64,000 bases of DNA from Deltaproteobacteria bacterium (GTDB lineage Bacteria > Myxococcota_A > Polyangia > Polyangiales > JADJMO01): positions 71,392 to 135,391 of the forward strand of contig JACPFM010000041.1 of the NCBI GenBank assembly GCA_016182965.1. The letters are read 5' to 3'. Position numbers and translations under genes: made by a program. The notes beneath the pieces are model-generated. The model was not told the origin of the DNA. It saw nothing but the letters and a program-made list of their open reading frames with translations, and searched no databases. How positions within the stretch are numbered: the first letter of the stretch is position 1; the number at the start of each line of letters is the position of its first letter. Positions 17,780 through 27,481 of the stretch are shown here, piece after piece.

Positions 17780-18613
17780 TCAGAACAGCGGACGCGAGGG
17801 ATCGGGTCGCCACACGGGGCGGTTGTCCGGATCGACGATCGCGAGCAGCTCGTCGCCGTCGAGGTGCGCGACGTAATCGGCGGGCATCGCCATCGCCGCG
17901 ACGGCCATCGGCCTGCGATAATAGAGCTCCCAGATCCGCTCGGTCTTGTAGTTCTCCCTGGCGTCGACCTCCGCGTCGCTCATCTTCGCGAGCAGCGCGG
18001 GATCGGGCCCGAGGTACCAGCCGGTGTCGGTGACGGTCGCGTCGATCGGGCGGGGCGCGAAGCGGCGGTGGAGGAACGCGCGCCGCATGTCGAGCGCCCC
18101 CCGGAACGTCAGCATGACGTCGAGGATCCGGAAGTTCTCCGGTCTGACGCCGGCCGCTTGCGTGATCGACCCGATGAGCAACGCCACGATGAGCACGTTG
18201 CTCACGTCCTCGCGTGCGCGGCTCATCGGCTGCTGGAGGCGCAGGTCCGGCTCGCAGAAGCGGAATCGGCGCGGCCCCTCCTCGCGGAGGAACACCGGCG
18301 CCGGCCCCCACCACGAGAAGGCGGCTGGCTCGACCCTCGCCTCGGCGAGGAACCGGTCGACGAACGGCGCGACGAAGGGCGCGAGCTTCTCGGCGCACCG
18401 GGTGACGATCGTGCAGCCCTGCCCGCTCCGCTCGACGTCGATCGCGGCGACCGGTCGAGGCGCCGCGGAGGGCGCGACCTTCGCCGCCGCGGACGCCGCA
18501 GGCGCGCCGCCGATCACGACGACCGCGCCGCATCTCGGACAGCTCATCGACTTGCCGCGAGCACCGTCGCCCGCGCGCCACGCGTGGCCGCACGTGCACC
18601 GAACGTCGATCAT
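17780..18613 (-). CDS. Unknown protein with N-terminal zinc-ribbon-like segment
   Basis: 277 residues from ATG 18613. The N-terminus has C-x-C-G and CPRCGAVVVIGG, a probable zinc ribbon (residues 5-35). An Ala/Pro linker leads to an alpha/beta domain of about 200 residues with no known motif; PDNRPVWRPDPSRPLF closes the protein. No signal peptide or membrane helix. It stands 11 bases from the small gene, tail to tail, and divides it from boxR. Function not recognised. Confidence 0.65.
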   Translation of the reverse strand: MIDVRCTCGHAWRAGDGARGKSMSCPRCGAVVVIGGAPAASAAAKVAPSAAPRPVAAIDVERSGQGCTIVTRCAEKLAPFVAPFVDRFLAEARVEPAAFSWWGPAPVFLREEGPRRFRFCEPDLRLQQPMSRAREDVSNVLIVALLIGSITQAAGVRPENFRILDVMLTFRGALDMRRAFLHRRFAPRPIDATVTDTGWYLGPDPALLAKMSDAEVDARENYKTERIWELYYRRPMAVAAMAMPADYVAHLDGDELLAIVDPDNRPVWRPDPSRPLF

Positions 18614-18672
18614 GCGCCAAGCGTACAGGCCCGTTGCGCCCGACGTCGATGGCTCCTCCGGCAGCGCTCGAA

Positions 18673-19428
18673 TCAGCGCGGCCGCGCGCGTGCCTCGACG
18701 ATCGCGTCGACCGCGCCGTCGACCCCGAGCGCGTCGGTGTCGATCGCGACCTGCGCCTTCGCGTACCGCGGGCGTCGCTCCTCGAGGAGCGCGGCGAGCT
18801 CCGCCTTGGCGTTGGCGCGGTTGTGCATCGGCCGTCGGTCGCCCTGCGCGACGACCCGCGACCAGTGCGACTCGGGCGACGCCTGCAGCCATACCGTGAG
18901 CGCGTGCGCGCGGAGGAGCGCGAACGTGTCCTCGTCCATCACGATCGAGCCGCCGGTCGCGATCACGCACGCGGGGTGCTCGTCGAGCACGCGCCGCAGC
19001 ACCTCGCGCTCGAGCCTGCGGTAGTGCGCCTCGCCGTGGAGCTCGAAGACCTCGCGCAGCGAGAGACCGGCCGCTTGCTCGACCTTGGCGTCGAGCTCGA
19101 CGAACGGCGCGTGGAGCTTGCGCGCGAGCTTCTTGCCGACGGTGCTCTTGCCGGCGCCGCGCAGACCGAGCAGCGCGATGGGCGTGGGCGTGGCGCTCGC
19201 CCGGCGCGCCTCGGCGTCGAGCAGCCCGGCCGCGGACGTGCCGAGCGCGACGGCGACGTCGTGCAGGCGGAGCACCGAGATGTTGCCGCGGCCGGCCTCG
19301 AGGTCCGCGAGGAAACGCGTGGAGACGCCCGCCTTGTCCGAGAGCTCGCGGAGCGTGAGACCACGCGCGGAGCGCCGGTCGCGCACCGCTCGGCCGAGCT
19401 CGTGGAGGAGGTGATCGCGCGCGGTCAT
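18673..19428 (-). CDS. boxR: BoxR/BzdR-type transcriptional regulator (HTH-XRE plus shikimate-kinase-like domain)
   Basis: 251 residues. An XRE helix-turn-helix (LTLRELSDKAGVSTRFLADLEAG) spans 10-65. It is followed by a shikimate-kinase-like domain with a Walker A motif GLRGAGKST at about 88-96, the nucleotide-fold segment CVIATGGSIV and RRPMHNRANAK. This fusion is the build of BzdR and BoxR, which repress benzoate catabolic genes and are released by benzoyl-CoA. The gene is divergent from boxC with 78 bases between, and two palindromic sites lie in that gap. It should not be read as aroK, because the HTH and the neighbours point to regulation. Confidence 0.92.
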   Translation of the reverse strand: MTARDHLLHELGRAVRDRRSARGLTLRELSDKAGVSTRFLADLEAGRGNISVLRLHDVAVALGTSAAGLLDAEARRASATPTPIALLGLRGAGKSTVGKKLARKLHAPFVELDAKVEQAAGLSLREVFELHGEAHYRRLEREVLRRVLDEHPACVIATGGSIVMDEDTFALLRAHALTVWLQASPESHWSRVVAQGDRRPMHNRANAKAELAALLEERRPRYAKAQVAIDTDALGVDGAVDAIVEARARPR

Positions 19429-19440
19429 CCGGGACGATGT

Positions 19441-19452
19441 GCACTATACTGC
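19441..19452. promoter_or_regulatory. Probable BoxR operator 1 (imperfect palindrome)
   Basis: GCACTATACTGC has one mismatched pair from a perfect palindrome and differs by one base from the site at 19472. It lies in the boxR-boxC gap, 12 bases from the boxR start. TATACT inside it could serve as a -10 element. Binding by BoxR is inferred from position. Confidence 0.6.
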
Positions 19453-19471
19453 TCATCAGCAGTCGAGTCGA

Positions 19472-19483
19472 GCACTATAGTGC
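19472..19483. promoter_or_regulatory. Probable BoxR operator 2 (perfect palindrome)
   Basis: GCACTATAGTGC is a perfect 12-bp palindrome, 31 bases (about three helical turns) from the matching site at 19441 and 23 bases before boxC. A TATAGT inside it resembles a -10 box. Binding here would block both promoters. Confidence 0.65.
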
Positions 19484-19506
19484 TTGCCGCCGAGCGCGCA
19501 GCGTGC

Positions 19507-21198
<1,692 letters not shown>

Positions 21199-21337
21199 TC
21201 GTCAGTCGTCAGTCGTCAGTCGTCAGCAGGCCTCGCGCGGCCCCAAACCGATTCGCTTCGCCTCCGCGCCCCGCCCGCTCTCGCCAAGACGTACGAGACG
21301 ACGACGACGTTCTCGACTGACGACTGACGACTGACGA
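21199..21337. repeat. Inverted pair of TCGTCAG heptamer arrays between boxC and boxB
   Basis: Four TCGTCAG units (21199-21226) start immediately after the boxC stop; three CTGACGA units (21317-21337) end 30 bases before the boxB ATG. The 90-bp spacer is unlike other spacers in the window. A transcript reading through would form a stem of about 21 bp between the two genes and could change boxB expression relative to boxC. Confidence 0.9.
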
Positions 21338-21367
21338 CTCGAACGAGCGAAGCGAGTGAGGAGACCC

Positions 21368-22798
21368 ATGAGCACCGTCGTCAACGACACCAAGATCCCC
21401 AACAACGTCGACCTCTCCAGCGACAAGAAGCTCCAGCGCGCGCTCGAGCAGTGGCAGCCCAACTTCCTCGACTGGTGGTTGGAGATGGGGCCCGAGGGCT
21501 TCCAGCAGGATCAGGTGTGGCTGCGCACCGCCGTGTCGGTCGACTCCGACGGCTGGGCGAACTTCGACTACGTGAAGATGCCCGATTATCGGTGGGGCAT
21601 CTTCCTCGCCGACAAGGTGCCGGATCGGAAGATCCACTTCGGCGATCACATCGGCCAGCCGGTGTGGAACGAGGTCCCCGGCGAGCACCGCAACGCGCTG
21701 CGCCGCCTCATCGTGACCCAGGCCGACACCGAGCCGGCGAGCGTCGAGCAGCAGCGCCTCCTCGGGCAGACCTGCCCGTCGCTCTACGATCTGCGCAACC
21801 TCTTCCAGGTGAACGTCGAGGAGGGCCGCCACCTGTGGGCGATGGTCTACCTGCTCCACAGCTACTTCGGGCGCGACGGCCGCGAGGAGGCCGAGGCGCT
21901 CCTCCAGCGTCGCTCCGGCGACCCCGACAAGCCGCGCATCCTCGGCGCGTTCAACGCGCCGTGCACCAACTGGCTGTCGTTCTTCATGTTCACGTACTTC
22001 ACCGATCGCGACGGCAAGTACCAGCTGCTCGCGCTGGCCGAGTCGGGCTTCGATCCGCTCTCGCGCACCACGCGCTTCATGCTGACCGAGGAGGCGCACC
22101 ACATGTTCGTCGGCGAGACGGGCGTGCAGCGCATCGTCGAGCGCACCTGCCAGCTGATGAAGCAGGCGGGCATGAGCGAGGACGTGCGGAAGGCCTCCGC
22201 CATCGATCTGCCGACGATTCAGAAGTACCTGAACCTGTGGTTCTCGCTCTCGCTCGATCTGTTCGGCGGCGAGGTCTCCTCGAACGCCGCGGCCTTCTTC
22301 GCCGCGGGCCTCAAGGGGCGCGCCTTCGAGGACAAGGAGTACACCGAGCACACCGCGCTCGGCCAGGCCTACGCGATGGAGCAGCCCAAGGACGGCCGCA
22401 TCACCCGCGAGGAGATCGCGCTGCGCAACGCGATGAACGAGGTGCTGCGCGATCAGTACGTGCAGGACTCGCAGCGCGGCGTCGACAAGTGGAACCGCGT
22501 CCTCGAGCGCGAGGGCATCGACTTCCGCTTCACCCTCCCGTCGCGGCGCTTCCACCGCCACATCGGGCTGTGGGCCGACGTCGCGGCGACGCCGAGCGGC
22601 GAGCTCATCTCGAAGGAGCAGTTCGAGCAGCGCAAGGGCGAGTGGCTCCCGACCGAGGCCGACGAGACCTACGTGCGCAGCCTCATGACCAAGCCGGTCT
22701 ACGAGAAGGGGAAGATGGCCAACTGGATCGCGCCCCCTCCCCGCGGCATCAAGGGCCAGCCGGTCGAGTACGAGTACGTGCGCCGCACCGAGGCGTGA
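21368..22798 (+). CDS. boxB: Benzoyl-CoA 2,3-epoxidase, diiron oxygenase component
   Basis: 476 residues, the BoxB length. The diiron ligand motifs EEGRHLW (about 151) and EEAHHMF (about 241) are present, together with WNEVPGEHRNALRRLIVTQ and FNAPCTNWLSFFMFTYF. BoxB with the reductase BoxA inserts one oxygen atom from O2 into benzoyl-CoA to form the 2,3-epoxide. A ribosome site GTGAGGAG precedes the ATG. boxA and a benzoate-CoA ligase gene are not in the window. The stop touches the stop of the next, opposite gene. Confidence 0.96.
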   Translation: MSTVVNDTKIPNNVDLSSDKKLQRALEQWQPNFLDWWLEMGPEGFQQDQVWLRTAVSVDSDGWANFDYVKMPDYRWGIFLADKVPDRKIHFGDHIGQPVWNEVPGEHRNALRRLIVTQADTEPASVEQQRLLGQTCPSLYDLRNLFQVNVEEGRHLWAMVYLLHSYFGRDGREEAEALLQRRSGDPDKPRILGAFNAPCTNWLSFFMFTYFTDRDGKYQLLALAESGFDPLSRTTRFMLTEEAHHMFVGETGVQRIVERTCQLMKQAGMSEDVRKASAIDLPTIQKYLNLWFSLSLDLFGGEVSSNAAAFFAAGLKGRAFEDKEYTEHTALGQAYAMEQPKDGRITREEIALRNAMNEVLRDQYVQDSQRGVDKWNRVLEREGIDFRFTLPSRRFHRHIGLWADVAATPSGELISKEQFEQRKGEWLPTEADETYVRSLMTKPVYEKGKMANWIAPPPRGIKGQPVEYEYVRRTEA

Positions 22799-23929
22799 TC
22801 ACTTCGCGGTGACGTCGCCGCTGAGCGCCTTCTTGGCGGGCGAGCCCTTCGCGCCGGACGACTTGGAGCTCGGCTTCGTCTTCATCTTCATCTTGGAGCC
22901 GAAGGCCTTCGCCGACTCCTGGTACTCGTTGACGTTCTCCGCCTTGGTCTCACGCTCCTCCTTGACCTCTCCCGTCTCGACGCTCGCGACGAACGTCTCG
23001 ACCGCGGACGGAGGCGGCGGGGGCGCCGACGGCTTCAGTGGCTTGCCCGAAGCCTTCGCCTCGGCGATCGCCGTGGTGGCCTCCAGCGCGACGCTGCGAA
23101 GCAGCTTCTTCTCGTGCATCGCCCAGAGGCGGTGGTGCGCGAACCAACGCGCGCCCTTGATCTCCCCGTCGAGGGCGTAGGCGAAGCCCACCAGCGATTC
23201 GCGCGGCGCGACGGTGGCCAGCGCCCGCTCCAGGCGCTCCGCCAGCGCCTCGCGCTCCTTCACCAGCGCGGCGTCGTCGACCGTCGCGAGCAGCGTCTCG
23301 GACGGCGGCGCCTTCGCGTGAGCTTTGTTCGCCGCGGCGACCTTCGACCATACCTTGCCCTGGTCCTTCTCGTACTGGCCGGCGGCGCGCACCTTCGAGG
23401 TCGCGATCACGTCGGCCACGCGGAACACACCGCCGGTCTTCTCCCCGTCGCGGCTCTCGTTCCAGCGGCCGTGCTCGACGCAGAAGGCGTCGACGTCGCT
23501 CTTGTCCTTGCCGCCGATCAGGTAGTCCTGACCGATCTGGCGATCCTGCCGCCCGCCCTTGACGATGGTGCCCGCGAGCACGAACACCGGCACCGCGCCC
23601 TTGTTCTCGATGACGAGCGTGTTGACCGAACCGCCGCCCTCGACCTCGCGGATGATCGCCGTGCCCTTCTCGAGCGCCTCGTCGAGGGTGACGATCGGCC
23701 CGACGTCGGCCTGCGCGCACGAGGTGATCGGATAGACGGTGAGGTTGCCGACGACGTGCCCCTCGCCGATGGTGCGCTCCTTCGAGGCCGTGCAGGGGCT
23801 CTTCGCGGGTGCGGCGATGGGCTCGGGATGCGGCGCTGGGGCGTTCGGTCTTCGTGCGCACGCGGCGAGCAACGCCGACAAGAGCACCGCGAAGAGCAAC
23901 ACCGTCGTCCGCGAGACGGGCCTGTGCAT
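22799..23929 (-). CDS. ARPP-1-domain lipoprotein
   Basis: 376 residues. Leader RTTVLLFAVLLSALLAAC has a lipobox (LLAAC). The body (about 60-285) matches what I know of ARPP-1 domain proteins: GNLTVYPITS, SVNTLVIENKGAVPVFVLAG and VKGGRQDRQIGQDYLIGG. The C-terminus is a Pro-rich then Lys/Ser-rich tail. The ARPP-1 fold is found in archaea and bacteria; I know of no biochemical function. The gene ends directly at the boxB stop (convergent), so it is not part of the box operon. Confidence 0.85.
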   Translation of the reverse strand: MHRPVSRTTVLLFAVLLSALLAACARRPNAPAPHPEPIAAPAKSPCTASKERTIGEGHVVGNLTVYPITSCAQADVGPIVTLDEALEKGTAIIREVEGGGSVNTLVIENKGAVPVFVLAGTIVKGGRQDRQIGQDYLIGGKDKSDVDAFCVEHGRWNESRDGEKTGGVFRVADVIATSKVRAAGQYEKDQGKVWSKVAAANKAHAKAPPSETLLATVDDAALVKEREALAERLERALATVAPRESLVGFAYALDGEIKGARWFAHHRLWAMHEKKLLRSVALEATTAIAEAKASGKPLKPSAPPPPPSAVETFVASVETGEVKEERETKAENVNEYQESAKAFGSKMKMKTKPSSKSSGAKGSPAKKALSGDVTAK

Positions 23930-24114
23930 GATGGGCCTCCTCTTTCAGCCAGGGGATGTCCGTTGCGACACCGCTCCACCGGGCGGATTTGCCGACGGCG
24001 CACGATTTTTCGCGCTGTCACACTCTGGTGCGCACCGACGACGATCTCTCTCGCGCGGCCTCGCCCGGCTCACGCCTTCCGCCACCGGCGACGCGCGACT
24101 AGGACTCGGGGCGG

Positions 24115-26169
24115 ATGGGTCTCGGCGCGGTGCACGGCTTGTTCGGCGTCCCGCTGGCGGGCGTCGCGCTGTGGGCGCTCGTCTCCTCGTCGCTGCGCAT
24201 CGGCGCGGCGCTCGTCCGCGGCTCCCGTCCGGTGACGACCGTCGTCGCCACGATGGTCGTCGCCCACGCGCAGCTGCTCATCGTCTTCGAGGTGCTCGGC
24301 GCGTTCGGCGCGTTCCGGCTGCCGGTGGTGATGCTCGCGATGATCGGGACGGGCGTCGCGGCGCGCCGCTTGCCGTCGGTGGAGCTCCCGCTGCGCGGCT
24401 GGTTCGCGGCGATCGGACGGCCGGCGCGGCTCGTCGCGATCGCGGCGACCGCGCTCCTCGTCGCCAAGGCGGCGCGTGGCATGGTCGCGCCCACCCTCGC
24501 GATGGACGGGACGGTCTATCACATCCCACGCGCGCTCCTCTGGCTGAGGAGCGGCGGGTTCGCGCGGCTCGGGGCGCCCGACGTCCTCGAGATCACCGAC
24601 TTCCATCCGCCCGCCGGGGACGTCCCCTGGCTGTATGCGCTGTCGTTCGCGCGCAACGAGTCGCTCGTCGGCTGGGCGTCGGCGGCGATCACGTTGGAGG
24701 TCGCGGTCGCCGCATACGCGTGCGCTCGGCTGCTGTCGGCCGACCGTCCGGCGGCCGCGGCCTGCGCGCTCGCGATCGTCGGCACGCCGGCGGTGATGGT
24801 CTACGCCGGCACCGCATACGTCGACAACGCAGTGCTCGCGTTGGTCCTCTGCGGCCTCGCCCTGCTCGTCGACGCGGTCGAACGCCGGACGTTCGGCCGG
24901 GCGCTGCTCACGTCGATGGCGCTGACGCTGGCGGCGTCCGTGAAGGTGAGCGCCGCCGTGTTCCTCCCGCTCGCCGCCGTCGTGGCGACGGTCGCCGCGT
25001 TCCGGCGGCTCGATCGGCGGTGGGTGCTCGGGTGGGCGGCCGGCCTGCTGTTGATCGTGCCGCACGTCGTCCGCTGCGTCGTGCTCCGCGGATCGCCGAT
25101 CTACCCCATCGGCCTGTCGCTGTTCGGCCACCGCATCTTCGCGCCGAACGAGACGTTCGTCCTGTTGGCGAACGGGAAGCTGACCGGTGCGGTCGACGAC
25201 CCGTGGGCGTTCCTCGCGTTCGTATTCGCGCCGTGGCTCAGGCCGTTGGACACCACCGGCTTCGGGCTGGCGTTCTTCGTCATCGCGCCGCTCGGCCTCG
25301 CCGGTGCGTGGCGTACCTGGCGCAGCGGTCCGCGCTGGGTGGTCGTGCTCCTGCTCGCGATCACCGTGTTGTTGCTCGGATCGGTGTGGAGCCCCGCGGC
25401 GCTCGCGTATCGCACCGAGTACGCGATCCACACGAGCCGCTACCTCACGACGGCGGTCGCCGCGCTCGCGCTGCTGTCGCTCTCGCTCCGCGCCCGGTGG
25501 GCCCGCGTGGCGCTGCTGACCGCCGCGGGCGCCTCGCTGCTCTCCTCCGTCCCGCGCGGCTTTCGCGCGCTCGACGCCGCGGCCCTCGGCCCCGTCGCGC
25601 TCTCGGCGGCGGCGATCGTGGCGCTCGCCTGGATCCTCCGTCGCTCACCGCGTGCCCGCCTCGCGACGTTGGCCATCGGAGCGTGGCTCGTCCATGTCAT
25701 CGCGCTCGGTTCGCGCGCCGTCCACCGCGACGACTACCTGACGGGGCTCGCCCGCCGCACGCTCTACGACATCCACCGGGCGGTGATCCAGCCGCGCGGC
25801 ACGGCGCGCGTGTGGCAGGCGCTCGATCGCCTCCCGCCCTCGCGCGTCGCGATCACGTCCGGTTGGACGGGTGACGGCATGCAGCTCATGATCTCGCCGC
25901 TGCTCGGCCCGAACCTCGAGCACACGCACCTGTGGGTCACGCCGACGACCGACGGCTCGGTGATCGACTACCGCGAGGGCGGTCGCCTGCTCGCCGCCGC
26001 GAGCTACGAGGCGTGGCTGCGGCGACTGCGCGAGCAGCGCGTCGACGTCGTCGCGTGCCTCGCGCCGCCCGGTCTCGAGCGCCTGTTCATCGAGCAGCAC
26101 CGGGAGCAGTTCGCGCTCATCGCGGCGAGCGACGACGGCTCGTACGCGGCGTTCCGCCTGAAGCCCTAG
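24115..26169 (+). CDS. Large membrane protein of the GT39/ArnT-like glycosyltransferase group
   Basis: 684 residues with about 12 hydrophobic helices. DGTVYHIPRALLWLRSGG near residue 125 sits in the first periplasmic loop, where family-39-like transferases carry acidic catalytic residues. A soluble C-terminal part (about 540-684) ends in VVACLAPPGLERLF and similar. The layout fits enzymes that move a sugar from a polyprenyl-phosphate donor to an envelope acceptor. Sequence identity to a named member cannot be judged here. Ribosome site GGGGCGG precedes the ATG. A second large membrane protein (YfhO-like) follows 1.3 kb later, separated by a gene on the other strand. Confidence 0.72.
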   Translation: MGLGAVHGLFGVPLAGVALWALVSSSLRIGAALVRGSRPVTTVVATMVVAHAQLLIVFEVLGAFGAFRLPVVMLAMIGTGVAARRLPSVELPLRGWFAAIGRPARLVAIAATALLVAKAARGMVAPTLAMDGTVYHIPRALLWLRSGGFARLGAPDVLEITDFHPPAGDVPWLYALSFARNESLVGWASAAITLEVAVAAYACARLLSADRPAAAACALAIVGTPAVMVYAGTAYVDNAVLALVLCGLALLVDAVERRTFGRALLTSMALTLAASVKVSAAVFLPLAAVVATVAAFRRLDRRWVLGWAAGLLLIVPHVVRCVVLRGSPIYPIGLSLFGHRIFAPNETFVLLANGKLTGAVDDPWAFLAFVFAPWLRPLDTTGFGLAFFVIAPLGLAGAWRTWRSGPRWVVVLLLAITVLLLGSVWSPAALAYRTEYAIHTSRYLTTAVAALALLSLSLRARWARVALLTAAGASLLSSVPRGFRALDAAALGPVALSAAAIVALAWILRRSPRARLATLAIGAWLVHVIALGSRAVHRDDYLTGLARRTLYDIHRAVIQPRGTARVWQALDRLPPSRVAITSGWTGDGMQLMISPLLGPNLEHTHLWVTPTTDGSVIDYREGGRLLAAASYEAWLRRLREQRVDVVACLAPPGLERLFIEQHREQFALIAASDDGSYAAFRLKP

Positions 26170-26188
26170 AGCCTGTTGCGGAAGTCAG

Positions 26189-26209
26189 CCCGCTCGCTGC
26201 GCTCGCGGG
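26189..26209. terminator. Possible hairpin between two convergent genes
   Basis: CCCGC and GCGGG arms enclose TCGCTGCGCTC between the stops of the membrane GT-like gene and the PI-PLC-like gene. No T-tract follows, so the assignment is weak. Confidence 0.25.
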
Positions 26210-26213
26210 GCAC

Positions 26214-27320
26214 TCACGGCGTCGCGAGGCGGGACTTGCTCTCGACGGCGTCGTCGGTGCACGTGGACGGCGCGGTGACGGCGTTGCACCGTGACGGCAC
26301 GCCCGGGTCGCGGAAGTACCAGGAGGTCGACGCGACGGGCACCGGGTAGTCCGTGGCGATGACCTGCGCGCCGCTCGCGAACGCCTCTTCGGCGGAAGGG
26401 GTCGTGGCGTTCTTCTCGGCGAACGTCCGCACGATCATCCCGGCGGCGATCGCGTTGTCGATCGCCGCGCGGTCGGCGACCGGATCGTCGATCACGGCGA
26501 TCGCCGCGAACGGATCGCCCGGCGCCGACGACACGAACATCAGCCGGCCCGAGAGGTCCTTGCTGCCGTGCGTGTACACGTCGCGCAGCTTGCCGTCGCC
26601 CGCCGAAGCGAGGAGCCAGAAGAGGATGCGGCCGCGCGTCCGCGCGAGCGTGGGCCAGCCGGTCGTCGCGACCGCCGAGGCGACGGTCGTCGCGTCGCCC
26701 TTCACCTCGTCGGGCGTGATCACCGACTCGCGCGGGAACACCGAGAGGATCTCCCTCTCGAGGGCCTCGAGGCGCTGCGCGGCCGCCAACGCGCCGTCGT
26801 CCTTGGCCTCGATCTGCACGAACAGCGGGTGATGTCCGAGGTGCCGATCGGACCAGGCGCGGATCACCGAGAGGCAGTCGGTGAAGCGGCGACAGGTCGA
26901 CACGTCGTCGACGATGGGCAGGTGGAGCACGTCGTGCCGCTCGCACTCGGGCACCCAGTGCACGTCGAGCTCGAAGCCGCGCACGCCCTGCGTGTCGAGC
27001 TGCACGTCGAGCGGCGCGTGCGAGTAGGCCCACATCGCGGGCGAGTCGGGGTACTTCTGCACGTGATAGCTGTTGTGCGTCGCCTTCGCCTGCAGCTGAT
27101 TCATGCGCAGCTGATCGTCGAGCGGGCCGGCCGGCGGTCGCGACGCCGGTCGCGCGGGTGCGCTCGACAGCGGCGGCGGGCAGAGCGCGCCGTCGGCCTG
27201 CTCCACGGGGCCGGCGTCGCTCGCGGCCTCGCTCGCGGCATCGCGCGCGTCGAGCGCCTCGTCTTCGTCACACCCGGACAATGCCACGAACGCAGCAACG
27301 AGGATCCGAAGCGCCTTCAA
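26214..27320 (-). CDS. Ca2+-dependent PI-PLC-like (PI-PLC-C1) lipoprotein
   Basis: About 368 residues from a TTG at 27320; this start places the leader LKALRILVAAFVALSGC with a lipobox Cys at about 17. An Asp/Ala-rich linker follows. The catalytic domain begins NQLQAKATHNSYHVQKY, with the first catalytic His in THNSYH, then FELDVHWVPEC and FVQIEAKDD. These are the ordered blocks of the Ca2+-dependent phosphatidylinositol-specific phospholipase C-like group, which cleaves phosphodiester headgroups. It would act at the outer face of a membrane. It overlaps no neighbour; the YfhO-like gene starts 160 bases away, divergent. Confidence 0.85.
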   Translation of the reverse strand: MKALRILVAAFVALSGCDEDEALDARDAASEAASDAGPVEQADGALCPPPLSSAPARPASRPPAGPLDDQLRMNQLQAKATHNSYHVQKYPDSPAMWAYSHAPLDVQLDTQGVRGFELDVHWVPECERHDVLHLPIVDDVSTCRRFTDCLSVIRAWSDRHLGHHPLFVQIEAKDDGALAAAQRLEALEREILSVFPRESVITPDEVKGDATTVASAVATTGWPTLARTRGRILFWLLASAGDGKLRDVYTHGSKDLSGRLMFVSSAPGDPFAAIAVIDDPVADRAAIDNAIAAGMIVRTFAEKNATTPSAEEAFASGAQVIATDYPVPVASTSWYFRDPGVPSRCNAVTAPSTCTDDAVESKSRLATP

Positions 27321-27481
27321 GGTGCTCTCTGCATACCACGTCAGGCAGCCCACGCTGCGCGCGAGCGCGACCGATCCGACGGAAGTGCGGCCGAGGCGCC
27401 CGGCCTCAGGGCGTCGGGCCGGAGCCGCACCGCGGGATGCGCCGGAGTTGTGGGGGGAGGGTTCACGCATCATGGCGGCCC

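Noticed and set aside
18673..19160. Shikimate kinase (aroK)
   Set aside because: The kinase-like domain is fused to an XRE helix-turn-helix and lies beside boxC-boxB, which is the BoxR/BzdR build.
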